Translations under genes and position numbers: made by a program | Assembly (NCBI GenBank): GCA_002499905.1 | Contig: DANP01000019.1 | Location: 56,869 to 120,868, forward strand | Reading direction: 5' to 3' | Length of the DNA: 64,000 nucleotides | DNA from: Methanolinea sp. UBA277 | Lineage (GTDB): Archaea; Halobacteriota; Methanomicrobia; Methanomicrobiales; Methanospirillaceae | The notes under the pieces: model-generated | The model's input: only the letters and a program-made list of their open reading frames with translations | The model's database searches: none | What the model was told of the DNA's origin: nothing | In this document: piece after piece, positions 16,220 to 25,114 of the stretch | How positions within the stretch are numbered: the first letter of the stretch is position 1 | Layout: each line of letters begins with the position of its first letter

Positions 16220-16421
16220 CGGGTCGCATCCATGTGTGATACCCCGAATATCATGATCCGTTCCAGAAAAGGGTTGCTATTTACTCTTCAAAACCGGTAT
16301 GATGGGCGATACGGTACCTTCGGAGGAAAAACTATCCACAATGGAGAGCTCTGCTACGGGATGAAAACCGGGGAGGAGTAGCGAAGAAAATTCGGAAAAG
16401 TGCGGGTTCGTGAATACAGCG

Positions 16422-16428
16422 AAAAAAA
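16422..16428 (-). terminator. Oligo-T terminator after the CxxC protein gene
   Basis: Seven T in a row on the minus strand follow the TAA of the CxxC protein gene after three bases. Confidence 0.5.
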
Positions 16429-16431
16429 TGG

Positions 16432-16599
16432 TTAGTAGCGGGGGCGCCTGTGCTTGGGCAGGCACTCCTGGCAATACACCGGCCTTCCCTCGGTGGGCTT
16501 GAACGGTACTTCGCATTCCTTTCCGCAGTCTGAACAGATGACTTTTGTCATTTCCCGGGGCGGCCTGTCTCTCGGCCCACCAAAATTCGACCTATACAT
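16432..16599 (-). CDS. Small CxxC-x17-CxxC zinc-ribbon protein
   Basis: The 55-residue protein carries CSDCGKECEVPFKP and VYCQECLPKHRRPRY, giving exactly Cys-x2-Cys, 17 residues, Cys-x2-Cys. This spacing defines a small archaeal and bacterial domain of unknown role, probably a zinc site. The N terminus is rich in Arg, Gly and Pro (MYRSNFGGPRDRPPRE) and the C terminus is basic, which may suit nucleic-acid binding. It has its own TATA box about 32 bases upstream and an oligo-T end. Confidence 0.82.
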   Translation of the reverse strand: MYRSNFGGPRDRPPREMTKVICSDCGKECEVPFKPTEGRPVYCQECLPKHRRPRY

Positions 16600-16630
16600 G
16601 GTTCTTTCTCGAACAGTTTGATTAGAACTG

Positions 16631-16640
16631 TATTATATAC
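16631..16640 (-). promoter_or_regulatory. Box A for the CxxC protein gene
   Basis: The minus strand reads GTATATAATA, 32-41 bases before the ATG at 16599. Confidence 0.5.
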
Positions 16641-16834
16641 TGGAACGTTTGAGTTTAAAAAGCTCTGCATCACATCACCAGGAGCAACGCCGGAAAACGA
16701 CCCGTTACCAGGGGGATATCAATATAAACGCGGGCACTTTTTTTTGGAAGATAGTATTAACATCATCGCTATAGCTGCCTGATCAAGGGAGCCGAAGAAT
16801 ATCTTGATATTATCGTTCTCCCAGATATACGCCC

Positions 16835-17335
16835 ATGGCGACTAAAGAAAATGCAATGGAGGCATTCGCAGGGGAATCCCAGGCGAACCGGAAGTACCAG
16901 GCCTTTGCCGAAAAGGCTGAATCGGATGGCTACCTGAACATCGCCAAGCTGTTCAAAGCGGCATCCGAGGCAGAGGCGATCCATGCCAAGAAACTCATGA
17001 AGGCGCTCGGGATGATCGGCTCCACCAGGGATAACCTGGAGCAGGCTGTCGCCGGTGAAACCCACGAGTATACCGAAATGTATCCTGCCTTCGTACAGGA
17101 GGCCGAATCAGATAAACAGAGCGATGCGCTCCTGGCATTCAATTATGCACTGAAGGCTGAGGAAGTCCATGCCGGGCTATATAAAGAAGCGCTCAAATCC
17201 CTGAATGCCGGTCAGGACATGTCCAACCGAACCGTCTGGCTCTGCCCGGTGTGCGGCAACATCTTCCTTGGCCAAGCCCCGGAAAAGTGTCCGATCTGCA
17301 ATGTTTTCAAGAAAATGTTCAGAGAAATCACCTGA
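16835..17335 (+). CDS. rbr: Rubrerythrin
   Basis: The 166-residue protein has an N-terminal ferritin-like diiron domain (AFAGESQANRKY, EAEAIHAKKL and the later AEEVHAGLY) and a C-terminal rubredoxin domain with CPVCGNIF and CPICNVFKK. Rubrerythrins reduce H2O2 in anaerobes with electrons from rubredoxin or flavoproteins. The gene is separate from the peroxiredoxin operon but is one of several peroxide- and oxygen-related genes between 11.2 and 18.7 kb. Confidence 0.96.
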   Translation: MATKENAMEAFAGESQANRKYQAFAEKAESDGYLNIAKLFKAASEAEAIHAKKLMKALGMIGSTRDNLEQAVAGETHEYTEMYPAFVQEAESDKQSDALLAFNYALKAEEVHAGLYKEALKSLNAGQDMSNRTVWLCPVCGNIFLGQAPEKCPICNVFKKMFREIT

Positions 17336-17514
17336 ATCACTCTTTTCCCCCGTGGGTATTCCCTGAATATGTCTCCACATGCAGGACCGGAATTCGGCAG
17401 GGTAGGATATCCGGCATACATGCTGCCGGGGTGTCTCCGGAAAAGACAGACTTTCAGCCCTGAATTGGGGCGCCCATCACTTTTATTATAAATTCCGTTA
17501 AAATTCAGGGATGA

Positions 17515-18663
17515 ATGCCCAAGGTCACCGTATATTCCACGAAGAACTGCCCGTACTGCCGGATGGTCAAAGCCTTCCTTGAACGGCAGGGGATTGATTA
17601 CGTTTCAATCGATGTCGGGACGGATAAAGAGCAGGCAAAGAAGATGGTCGAGATCTCCGGCCAGTACGGGGTTCCGGTCATCACCGTGGATGATGAAGTG
17701 ATCGTGGGTTTCGATGCGCAGAGACTGAACGAGCTCTTCGGCGAAGAGAAGACCGGTGAGCTCTATGATGTGCTGATCATCGGGGCAGGGCCGGCAGGAC
17801 TCACCGCAGGGGTCTACTGCGCACGAAAACTCCTGAAGACCCTGATCATCAGCGAGAATATCGGCGGCCAGGCCATTGAGTCCTGGTCAATTGAGAACTA
17901 CATGGGCTTCCCGAAGATCCCGGGGGATGACCTGATGAGAAAATTCGAGGAGCAGGTCCGCTCGCAGGATATCCGCCTTGAGATCGACAAGGCGCTGATT
18001 CTCGACAGGAGCGGCAACGAGTTCATGGTCAACACCGCTACCGGTGCAGCATACCGTGCACGGGCCGTGATCCTCGTCCAGGGGAAACAACCCCGGACCC
18101 TGGGGATTGAGGGCGAGGACCGGTACTGGGGACGGGGGCTCTCGGTCTGCTCGACCTGTGACGGTCCGCTCTTCAGGGACAAAGTGGTGGCTATTGTAGG
18201 CGGAGGGAACTCGGCCCTCCAGACGGCAATAGAGATGAGCGGGATCGCACAAGAGGTGCATCTCATCGTCCGGAGCACGATCAAGGCCGACGAGATCTAT
18301 GTCAAACTCTACGAGCAGAAGAAGAACATCACCACACACACCAATACGATCATCTCCGCCCTGCAGGGCACCGGCATGCTCTCCACCATCACCATCAAAG
18401 ACCGGGACAGCGGCAGGGAGACTGAGATTGCCGTTGACGGGATCTTCCTTGAGATCGGATGGATACCGAACACCGCATTCGTGGAAGGGCTGGTCGATAT
18501 GAACGATCAGAAAGAGATCAAAATCGACATCAACTGCCACACCAGTGTCCCGGGTATCTTTGCCGCCGGTGATGTGACCAACATCAGGACCAAGCAGATC
18601 ATCACCGCCGCAGGAGAGGGGGCAAAGGCGGCCCTCTCCGCGTATGAGTACCTGATGCAGTGA
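17515..18663 (+). CDS. Glutaredoxin-like domain fused to thioredoxin-disulfide reductase
   Basis: Residues 1-76 are a glutaredoxin/NrdH-like domain with Cys12-Pro-Tyr-Cys15 and GVPVITVDDEVIVGF. Residues 84-382 are a TrxR-type flavoprotein: FAD motif GAGPAG (90-95), active-site Cys212-Ser-Thr-Cys215 and the second nucleotide site VGGGNSA. The usual NADPH-specific HRRxxFR segment reads LIVRSTIKAD, so the electron donor may not be NADPH. The fusion could let the reductase pass electrons directly to its own glutaredoxin domain. TTTTATTATAA lies about 25 bases before the start. Confidence 0.93.
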   Translation: MPKVTVYSTKNCPYCRMVKAFLERQGIDYVSIDVGTDKEQAKKMVEISGQYGVPVITVDDEVIVGFDAQRLNELFGEEKTGELYDVLIIGAGPAGLTAGVYCARKLLKTLIISENIGGQAIESWSIENYMGFPKIPGDDLMRKFEEQVRSQDIRLEIDKALILDRSGNEFMVNTATGAAYRARAVILVQGKQPRTLGIEGEDRYWGRGLSVCSTCDGPLFRDKVVAIVGGGNSALQTAIEMSGIAQEVHLIVRSTIKADEIYVKLYEQKKNITTHTNTIISALQGTGMLSTITIKDRDSGRETEIAVDGIFLEIGWIPNTAFVEGLVDMNDQKEIKIDINCHTSVPGIFAAGDVTNIRTKQIITAAGEGAKAALSAYEYLMQ

Positions 18664-18668
18664 CCTGG

Positions 18669-19886
18669 TCACTCCTCTTTTCTGAACAGGACGATCCGGT
18701 TGGTATTGGTCCCTGAATCGTTGTTGCCGATGCCCCAGATATGGGACGTCTTCGTGAACTTCTGAAGATTGACCAGGATCGCGAGGGGAAGGAATCCGGC
18801 CGCATCCCCGACCGGCACGATATGCTCATCGAGTCTGATCCGGCCTTTCCGGACCTCCCCTACCTCAAAAGCAACATAGCCCCCCGGTGCTGTAACCCGG
18901 AAGAGCTCCCGGAAGGTTCCGGCCATGACCCCGCACCATTCCCCGAGAGACCGCGTGACAGTCAGGTTCCCTTCTATTTCAGCGGCATCAATGCCATTGA
19001 ACCAGCACCGGAGCCAGTTGTCCTTCGCATACTGGACGGTATCAAGGAACGGGGGAGAGGTAACGGTAAGCCGGACAGATTCTCCGGGAATGGCTGCTGT
19101 ATTCCGGGAATCCCCGGTGAGAAAGAGTCCCTCATTCCCTGCCGTGTTCAGGAGATTCCTGTCGTGCGGCCCCACCCTCTTCATCAGCGAGCGGGTCTTC
19201 CTGAGGATGAGCTCCCGGATGTCCCGGTACGGTGGCACCTGGTTTCTCCTCCGGTTTATCCGTTCCTGCCGCTCTGGTGAGATTGCCTGGTTGGGGGGGA
19301 GGGTATAGACCGAGAAGAAACCGCTGGAATGGCCGGTCAACCGGTTGGTGGCCACCATGCGGATCCATGCATCCAGATCGTCCTCCTCCCCCGATTCCTG
19401 CCGATCCATGAGGTAGGTGCGGAGGGAGACAATTTCGGCTTCGGTATCCCTATGGTAGAACATCGAGAGATCGATATCGGCCCGGGCACCGGGAACGGAG
19501 GGGATGGCCGTCAGCCTCTCCCTGACGTCAGCCGCATCAGGGAAAAAAAACCGGGGACGGGTCAGGATGCGGGAGAGTGGATTCGTATCGTTAGCGATCA
19601 CCCGCCTTCCGAGGAGGGCGGCTTCGATAACGGTTGTTCCTCTCCCGCCAAACGGATCGTAGACCCGGTCACCTCTCCCGGTCAGCCTGGATATGAAAAA
19701 CCGGGGCAGCTGCGGCTTGAAGCAGGCACGGTAGGAGATCTCATGAATCGGAGAGCCTTTCCGCTGCCCGGAAGTCCAGAACTCGCCGGTATAACGGGGA
19801 ATCAGGATGCCCCCCGCCTCAACCCAGTCTTTGCTGCTCCCTGTGCGCAGATCGGCAGGGTCTACGCGACATCCGGCTGAATCCAT
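18669..19886 (-). CDS. Orphan site-specific DNA methyltransferase (N4-C or N6-A type)
   Basis: The 405-residue protein has SAM motif I DPFGGRGTT (77-85) and catalytic motif IV TSPPF (276-280), an amino-methyltransferase signature. The long segment between motifs I and IV probably holds the target-recognition region, an alpha-like order. Motif X-like residues HEISYRACFKPQLPRFFI precede motif I. No restriction endonuclase gene is near, so it is an orphan enzyme or part of a system encoded elsewhere. Recognition sequence cannot be predicted. It ends six bases from the convergent TrxR gene. Confidence 0.88.
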   Translation of the reverse strand: MDSAGCRVDPADLRTGSSKDWVEAGGILIPRYTGEFWTSGQRKGSPIHEISYRACFKPQLPRFFISRLTGRGDRVYDPFGGRGTTVIEAALLGRRVIANDTNPLSRILTRPRFFFPDAADVRERLTAIPSVPGARADIDLSMFYHRDTEAEIVSLRTYLMDRQESGEEDDLDAWIRMVATNRLTGHSSGFFSVYTLPPNQAISPERQERINRRRNQVPPYRDIRELILRKTRSLMKRVGPHDRNLLNTAGNEGLFLTGDSRNTAAIPGESVRLTVTSPPFLDTVQYAKDNWLRCWFNGIDAAEIEGNLTVTRSLGEWCGVMAGTFRELFRVTAPGGYVAFEVGEVRKGRIRLDEHIVPVGDAAGFLPLAILVNLQKFTKTSHIWGIGNNDSGTNTNRIVLFRKEE

Positions 19887-19993
19887 TTCGAGTCTTCTCC
19901 AATCACCATTTGGCAGGAAGAAGTATTAACTGAATTGTCTTTTCCGGCCAAATCCGGATGCATTATGCCCTCTGACTCCCAACCGATCATCAG

Positions 19994-20548
19994 ATGCGTG
20001 AATTCTACCGGAAAAGCGTCCATATGCTCTTCGGTCTGGGTATCGCCGCCCTCATCTTCGCAACCCCGAAGGCGGTCGCGCTCTCCGTTCTGATGCTCGG
20101 CACTTTTATCGGAATCCTCTTCACCGATGCCATTCTCCGGGGATACCGCCTCCCGGTGATCTCCGCGCTGATCGATAGCCTTGAGCGGCAGGACGCGCTC
20201 CCGGGTAGGGGAGCACTCACGTTTGCGGTGAGCTCCCTGTTCTGTGTCATTTTCTTTGAAAAGGCGGTCGTGGTTCCCGGGATCCTTTCCCTTGCCGTGC
20301 TGGACGGAACTGCAACCATCATCGGCTACTACTTCGGACGGACAAAGATCATCAATGGAAAGACAATCGAGGGATCGCTCGCCGGTATGGCGCTCTGCTT
20401 TATCGTCTTCCTGCCCTTTCTTCCCGTTGCGGAAGCGGCCCTGGCAGTTTTCGTCGCCGGCATGGTGGAGCTTTTCTCCCCCCTCGATGATAACCTCCTC
20501 ATCCCGGTCAGCGTCTGCATCCTCCTTACCCTGCTCGGGCTCGGGTAA
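19994..20548 (+). CDS. Dolichol/polyprenol (diacylglycerol) kinase-like membrane protein
   Basis: The 184-residue protein has about six membrane helices and the CTP-using kinase signature: RKSVHMLFG at the N terminus, SLAVLDGTATIIGYYFGR, and GKTIEGSLAGM. These match the dolichol kinase/VTE5/phosphatidate cytidylyltransferase superfamily. In archaea it could phosphorylate polyprenol or prenyl alcohols for glycosylation or ether-lipid salvage; the exact substrate is unknown. It converges with tfrB, with six bases between stops. Confidence 0.82.
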   Translation: MREFYRKSVHMLFGLGIAALIFATPKAVALSVLMLGTFIGILFTDAILRGYRLPVISALIDSLERQDALPGRGALTFAVSSLFCVIFFEKAVVVPGILSLAVLDGTATIIGYYFGRTKIINGKTIEGSLAGMALCFIVFLPFLPVAEAALAVFVAGMVELFSPLDDNLLIPVSVCILLTLLGLG

Positions 20549-20553
20549 AAAAG

Positions 20554-22020
20554 TCAGGCCCCTTCTTTCAAGGCCTTCTTTTTATCTTTTTCCCGGTACC
20601 CCTCGAGGAGAACCGTGGTGATATTTTTGACCGGCCGATCGGTGTGTTCCCTGATGTGGTATTCACAGAACGGGCAGGAACTGATTACGATATCGGCCCC
20701 GGTCTTCTCGATCTCCTTTCGCCGGTTCTCTGCCAGAGCAGCAGCCTCCTGGGGCACACCGGAACGTACCCCCCCGCCCGATCCGCAGCAGATGGACGGC
20801 ATCTCCACCAGGTCCACCACCCTGCTGATCAGTTCCCGGGGCTGGGTCCGGATACCCTGCCCCCTCAGGAGGTGGCAGGGGTCATGGTAGGTGGCTTTAA
20901 CCGGGAGGCGGGCCGGAGGTTCGATCTCGAATTTGAGGAGCACTTCATTGACGTCAATCACCCGGAAGGGACAGTCGTAATCGTTCTTGAGCGTGGAGCC
21001 GCACCCGGCGCACATGGTCATCACCGTGTCGATCCCCTGGTGTACGAATGCCTCGATATTGCGCTGCTGGAGCGTCTTCAGGTACCCGATCTGGCCGGTC
21101 CGGATGAGCGGTGATCCGCAGCAGATCTGCTCCTTCGGAATGATCACCCGGATTCCGTTCCGGCGAAGGATTTCCATGGCATCAAGAGCCGTCTGTGGAA
21201 GGCGATGGTTGTACATGCAGCCCACGAAGAATCCAACGGTTCCCTTCACCTCGCCGTAAGGTTCGAGAACATCGGGGATCTGCTCGAGGAAGGTTGTTTC
21301 GGCCCGGTCAACACTCCGCCCGGTCTCCCTGATCATCTTCTCTACCTCCTGGTGCCGGGGAAGTGTTAGTCCTTTCTCATTGGCGAGCGCCCGGAGCTTT
21401 TCAATGGCTTTCCCGGGAATCTCGATATCTTTCGGACAGACCTTCCAGCAGACCTGGCAGGAGGTGCAGGTGAAGAGGCCATCGGTGACCGCCTCGGTGA
21501 CCCGGTCGCTGCTGTCCCGTGGATCAAGGGTGAGGCGCATATCCTCGCGCATGGCGGTGGGCCCGGCAAATTCGATCACTTTGAGGGCCGGGCAGGCCGA
21601 GACACAGGCCAGACACTCGATGCAGCTCCGGAGCGGCTTGATGGCCTCGACCTCTTCCTGTGTAGGCATCCGGAACTCCCCGCCCGGTTCAAGTGATGAG
21701 ATGGCCGCCAGGTAGGGCTCCATATCCACGACCAGGTCCTTGTGGACCGGGAGCTCGAGCGGTTCGATAGTCATCCCATCCCGTGCCTCTTGCGTGCAGG
21801 CGAGCACCGGTTCCCCGTTCACCCTGACCGCACAACTACCGCACTGGCCGGATCCGCAGCAGTAGCGGTACGAGAGGGACGGGTCATGCTCATCGTGGAT
21901 GGCGTGGAGGACATGCAGCACCCGTGCCCCTTCGCGTACCCTGACCAGGTAATGCTGGTAGTGGGGCTGATCATCGGTATTCGGGTTGTAACGGAAGACC
22001 CGGACCGGGAGATCCTTCAT
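20554..22020 (-). CDS. tfrB: Thiol:fumarate reductase subunit B (CoM-S-S-CoB forming)
   Basis: TfrAB reduces fumarate with coenzymes M and B, yielding succinate and heterodisulfide. The 488 residues contain a [2Fe-2S] domain with Cys55, Cys60, Cys63 and Cys75 (CCGSGQCGSC), two [4Fe-4S] motifs CIECLACVSACP and CTSCQVCWKVCP, and two CCG domains (ICCGSPL and CCGSGGGVR) like HdrB. The start is ATG 22020, which overlaps the tfrA stop; the frame extends further upstream but without homology. Succinate dehydrogenase B plus HdrB-like fusion is the TfrB layout, which supports this name over SdhB. Confidence 0.93.
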   Translation of the reverse strand: MKDLPVRVFRYNPNTDDQPHYQHYLVRVREGARVLHVLHAIHDEHDPSLSYRYCCGSGQCGSCAVRVNGEPVLACTQEARDGMTIEPLELPVHKDLVVDMEPYLAAISSLEPGGEFRMPTQEEVEAIKPLRSCIECLACVSACPALKVIEFAGPTAMREDMRLTLDPRDSSDRVTEAVTDGLFTCTSCQVCWKVCPKDIEIPGKAIEKLRALANEKGLTLPRHQEVEKMIRETGRSVDRAETTFLEQIPDVLEPYGEVKGTVGFFVGCMYNHRLPQTALDAMEILRRNGIRVIIPKEQICCGSPLIRTGQIGYLKTLQQRNIEAFVHQGIDTVMTMCAGCGSTLKNDYDCPFRVIDVNEVLLKFEIEPPARLPVKATYHDPCHLLRGQGIRTQPRELISRVVDLVEMPSICCGSGGGVRSGVPQEAAALAENRRKEIEKTGADIVISSCPFCEYHIREHTDRPVKNITTVLLEGYREKDKKKALKEGA

Positions 22021-23642
22021 GACTTCACCTCCATCTCTATGCCCTCCCGGGAGAGCGACTGGTAGGTATGGCCATAGGGGGAGTTCTGCCCGTCCCAGAC
22101 CTGGGTGATATCCCGGCGGACATGCGCCCCCCGTGACTCCTTGCGGAGCAGAGCTCCTTTCACCACCAGGGTTGCACAGACGAGCATATGCCCGGCGATG
22201 CAGCACTCCGCAAGGTTCGCCGGTGTTGCGGCTTTCAGGCGGAGCGTCTTGAGGTGGCCGATGATGCCAAGGGTCTTCTCGAGGTCCGCGGCATTCCTGA
22301 AAATGCCGGCACCCTCCCACATCGCTGTCTGGAGAGAACGGACTACGGTTGCGGGGTGCACGTCGCCCCTGTTTACGTCTTCGAGCCGTTTCCGGATAGC
22401 TTCGATCTGTACCGGATCTCCTTTGTTCTTCCCTGTCTTCGCCTTCCCTGCCGCTTCCCCGGCCCGCTTCCCAAAAACCTGGGTGTCGGCAAGAGCGTTC
22501 CCGCCGAGCCGGTTTGCCCCGTGGACACCACCGGCGACCTCTCCGCAGGCATACAGGCCCGGGACCGTTGTCTCACCGCGTCCGGTGATACGGAGCCCGC
22601 CCATGATGTGGTGGGCTGTCGGTGCGACTTCCATCGGCTCCTCCCTGATATCGACCCCGAACTGGAGGAACTGCTCGAGCATCACCGGAAGGCGACTCTC
22701 AACCTGGGTGCGGGGGAGGTGGGTGACATCGAGGAACACTCCTCCGTTCTTCGTCCCCCGACCCTCGAGGATCTCGGTTGCAATGGCCCTCGCCACCACA
22801 TCCCTGGTGGAGAGTTCCATCCGTTCCTGATCGTAGGCACTCATGAACCTCTCACCAGGTGCGTTCTTCAGAATTCCTCCTTCGCCGCGAACCGCTTCGG
22901 TCACCAGCCGCCCCCGTGCATCATAGGGAAAGACCGCTCCGGTTGGGTGGAACTGGACCTGCTCCATGTCGACCAGTTCTGCCCCGGCCTGATACCCGAG
23001 TGCATACCCATCCCCGGTTCCGCTCGAGGAGTTGGTGGAGACATCGTAGATTTTCGTTCCGCCCCCGGAGGCAAGCACGATACTGTCGGCAAGGAAGATG
23101 GAGAGTTCGCCGTTCCGGTCCAGTCCTGCAGCGCCGTTGACCCGTTCGCCATCCTTCAGCAGGGACACGATGGTCACCTCATTGACCACGCTGACCCCGG
23201 TGGAGTGAAGGCGGTCGATGAGGGTCATCATCATCTCATGGCCGGTCCGGTCTCCGGCATAACAGGTTCTCGGAAACCGCTGTCCGCCAAACGGCCGCTG
23301 GGCAACTTCGCAGCAATCCGTTACATCGAAAACGGCCCCCCAGCGGAGGAGGTCGCGGACCCGTTCCGGGGCTTCATCGACAAGAGTCCTGACCAGCCCG
23401 GGATCGTTCAGCCAGGCCCCCCCCTTCATGGTGTCTTCAAAATGGATCTCGCAGGAGTCCTGTTCCCGGAGGACTGCATTGTAGCCCCCCTCGGCCATGG
23501 TGGTACAGCCACCCTTGCCGGCAAGCGTCTTTGAAACCAGGAGGGTCTCCCCATATTCTGACGCTTCAATCGCTGCACGGACACCGGCCCCGCCGCTCCC
23601 GATAACGAGGACATGTGCCGTCTGTACATCATCAGAAGGCAT
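22017..23642 (-). CDS. tfrA: Thiol:fumarate reductase subunit A (flavoprotein)
   Basis: The 541-residue flavoprotein has FAD motif VIGSGGAGVRAAIEAS, GKGGCTTMAEGGYNAV for covalent-type flavin binding, the fumarate active-site region HPTGA and RGEGGILKNAPGERFM, and the C-terminal ACGEVAGGVHGANRLGGNAL. It is the catalytic partner of TfrB, which follows with a four-base overlap. I use ATG 23642, which gives the usual N terminus; ATG 23672 would add ten residues. It is transcribed divergently from lysC. Confidence 0.93.
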   Translation of the reverse strand: MPSDDVQTAHVLVIGSGGAGVRAAIEASEYGETLLVSKTLAGKGGCTTMAEGGYNAVLREQDSCEIHFEDTMKGGAWLNDPGLVRTLVDEAPERVRDLLRWGAVFDVTDCCEVAQRPFGGQRFPRTCYAGDRTGHEMMMTLIDRLHSTGVSVVNEVTIVSLLKDGERVNGAAGLDRNGELSIFLADSIVLASGGGTKIYDVSTNSSSGTGDGYALGYQAGAELVDMEQVQFHPTGAVFPYDARGRLVTEAVRGEGGILKNAPGERFMSAYDQERMELSTRDVVARAIATEILEGRGTKNGGVFLDVTHLPRTQVESRLPVMLEQFLQFGVDIREEPMEVAPTAHHIMGGLRITGRGETTVPGLYACGEVAGGVHGANRLGGNALADTQVFGKRAGEAAGKAKTGKNKGDPVQIEAIRKRLEDVNRGDVHPATVVRSLQTAMWEGAGIFRNAADLEKTLGIIGHLKTLRLKAATPANLAECCIAGHMLVCATLVVKGALLRKESRGAHVRRDITQVWDGQNSPYGHTYQSLSREGIEMEVKS

Positions 23643-23713
23643 CTTATAATATCGTGGGTCGTATAGGTACATAAAGGTACAGAACGCAGATACAAAGGGA
23701 AACGTGACCCCGA

Positions 23714-25114
23714 ATGAGATTTTTGATGAAATTTGGCGGAACTTCGGTCGCTGATGCAGACAGCCTCAGCAGAGCGGTAGATATCATCGAGGAGTATCAC
23801 AGGGCAGGCCATGAACTGGCGATCGTCGTATCAGCCCAGCGGGGAGTGACTGACCAGATCATTGCGATCGCACAGGAAATTGCGGACAGCCGGAGTTCGG
23901 CGACCATCGGGCCGTTCATCAGCTCGCTCCGTCTCCGTCATATGAAAGTCCTATCAGACGTTGCAGGCGACTGTGCAGGTGAGGTCGGGGACCAGATTGA
24001 GGAACGCCTCTGCAATCTCGAGAATATCCTGAACGCAGTACACAACCTCCGGGAGCTCACGCCCCGGTCGCTCGACCACATCATGACCTACGGTGAGCGG
24101 CTGAACTCACTCGTGGTTTCGGCTGCGATCCGGCAGCGGGGGATCCCTTCCATGGTCATGGACGGGTGCGAAGCCGGTATCCTGACCACTACCCAGCATG
24201 GGGAGGCCATGGCCCTCCCGGAGAGCGAAGGAAGGATCCGGAGCCGGGTGCAGCCCCTGCTCACCGAGATGGTGCCGGTCATCATGGGCTTCATGGGATG
24301 TACCGAGAAGGGGGTCGTCACCACGCTCGGACGGAGCGGATCAGACTATTCTGCGGCAATCACTGGGGCCGGGATTGACGCGGACGAGATATGGATCTGG
24401 ACCGATGTTGACGGAATCATGACCTCAGACCCGCGCCTGATCCCGGATGCCCGGGTGCTCCCGACCATCTCGTATCTCGAGGTCATGGAGCTGTCGTATT
24501 TCGGGGCAAAGGTGATGCACCCCCGTTCCATCGAACCGGCGATGAAGAAGAACATCATGGTGCGGGTCAGGAACACCTTCAATCCCTCGCATCCCGGAAC
24601 GAGCATCATGCGGCATGAGAAGCGTGACAGCAGGGTGGTCAAAGCGCTGACCTACATTGACAAGGTGGCCCTGATCAATATCTGCGGTGCCCAGATGATC
24701 GGGCGGCCGGGAGTGGCAAAAGCCATCTTTTCGGCACTCGCGGACAAGGAGGTCAATATCATGATGATCTCGCAGGGGTCATCCGAGGCAAATATCTCCC
24801 TGATCGTGGACGAGACCCAGGCCGGCATCGCCATCGACTCCCTGGCAGGGCTGGTCGGGCAGGGTATGATCCGGGAAGCCACCGCTAACCGGGATGTCTG
24901 CGCTGTCGCCGTGGTCGGGGTAGGCATGGCCGGTGCAAAGGGGACAGGGGGACGAATCTTCACCGCCCTGGGGCACGGCGGGGTCAATGTCATGATGATC
25001 TCGCAGGGATCATCAGAAGTGAACATCTCCTTCGTTGTCAGACAGGAGGACGGTCCGAAAGCGGTCCGGATTCTCCATGACGAGTTCAGGCTCTCAGAGG
25101 AAGACGATGCCTGA
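23714..25114 (+). CDS. lysC: Aspartate kinase
   Basis: Aspartokinase catalyses the first step towards lysine, threonine, methionine and diaminopimelate. The 466 residues begin MRFLMKFGGTSVADA and include VVSAQRGVTDQ, TLGRSGSDYSAA and WTDVDGIMTSDPR. Two C-terminal ACT domains follow (about 310-466), each with VNIMMISQGSSEANIS or VNVMMISQGSSEVNIS, indicating allosteric feedback. It overlaps the purM start by eight bases, an unusual pairing of amino-acid and purine synthesis. Confidence 0.95.
   Translation: MRFLMKFGGTSVADADSLSRAVDIIEEYHRAGHELAIVVSAQRGVTDQIIAIAQEIADSRSSATIGPFISSLRLRHMKVLSDVAGDCAGEVGDQIEERLCNLENILNAVHNLRELTPRSLDHIMTYGERLNSLVVSAAIRQRGIPSMVMDGCEAGILTTTQHGEAMALPESEGRIRSRVQPLLTEMVPVIMGFMGCTEKGVVTTLGRSGSDYSAAITGAGIDADEIWIWTDVDGIMTSDPRLIPDARVLPTISYLEVMELSYFGAKVMHPRSIEPAMKKNIMVRVRNTFNPSHPGTSIMRHEKRDSRVVKALTYIDKVALINICGAQMIGRPGVAKAIFSALADKEVNIMMISQGSSEANISLIVDETQAGIAIDSLAGLVGQGMIREATANRDVCAVAVVGVGMAGAKGTGGRIFTALGHGGVNVMMISQGSSEVNISFVVRQEDGPKAVRILHDEFRLSEEDDA

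Noticed and set aside
18669..19886. Complete restriction-modification or BREX/DISARM-type defence locus
   Set aside because: Only the methyltransferase is present; neighbours are housekeeping genes.
22188..23534. 448-residue plus-strand frame
   Set aside because: Antisense shadow of tfrA; no start signal and low-complexity composition.
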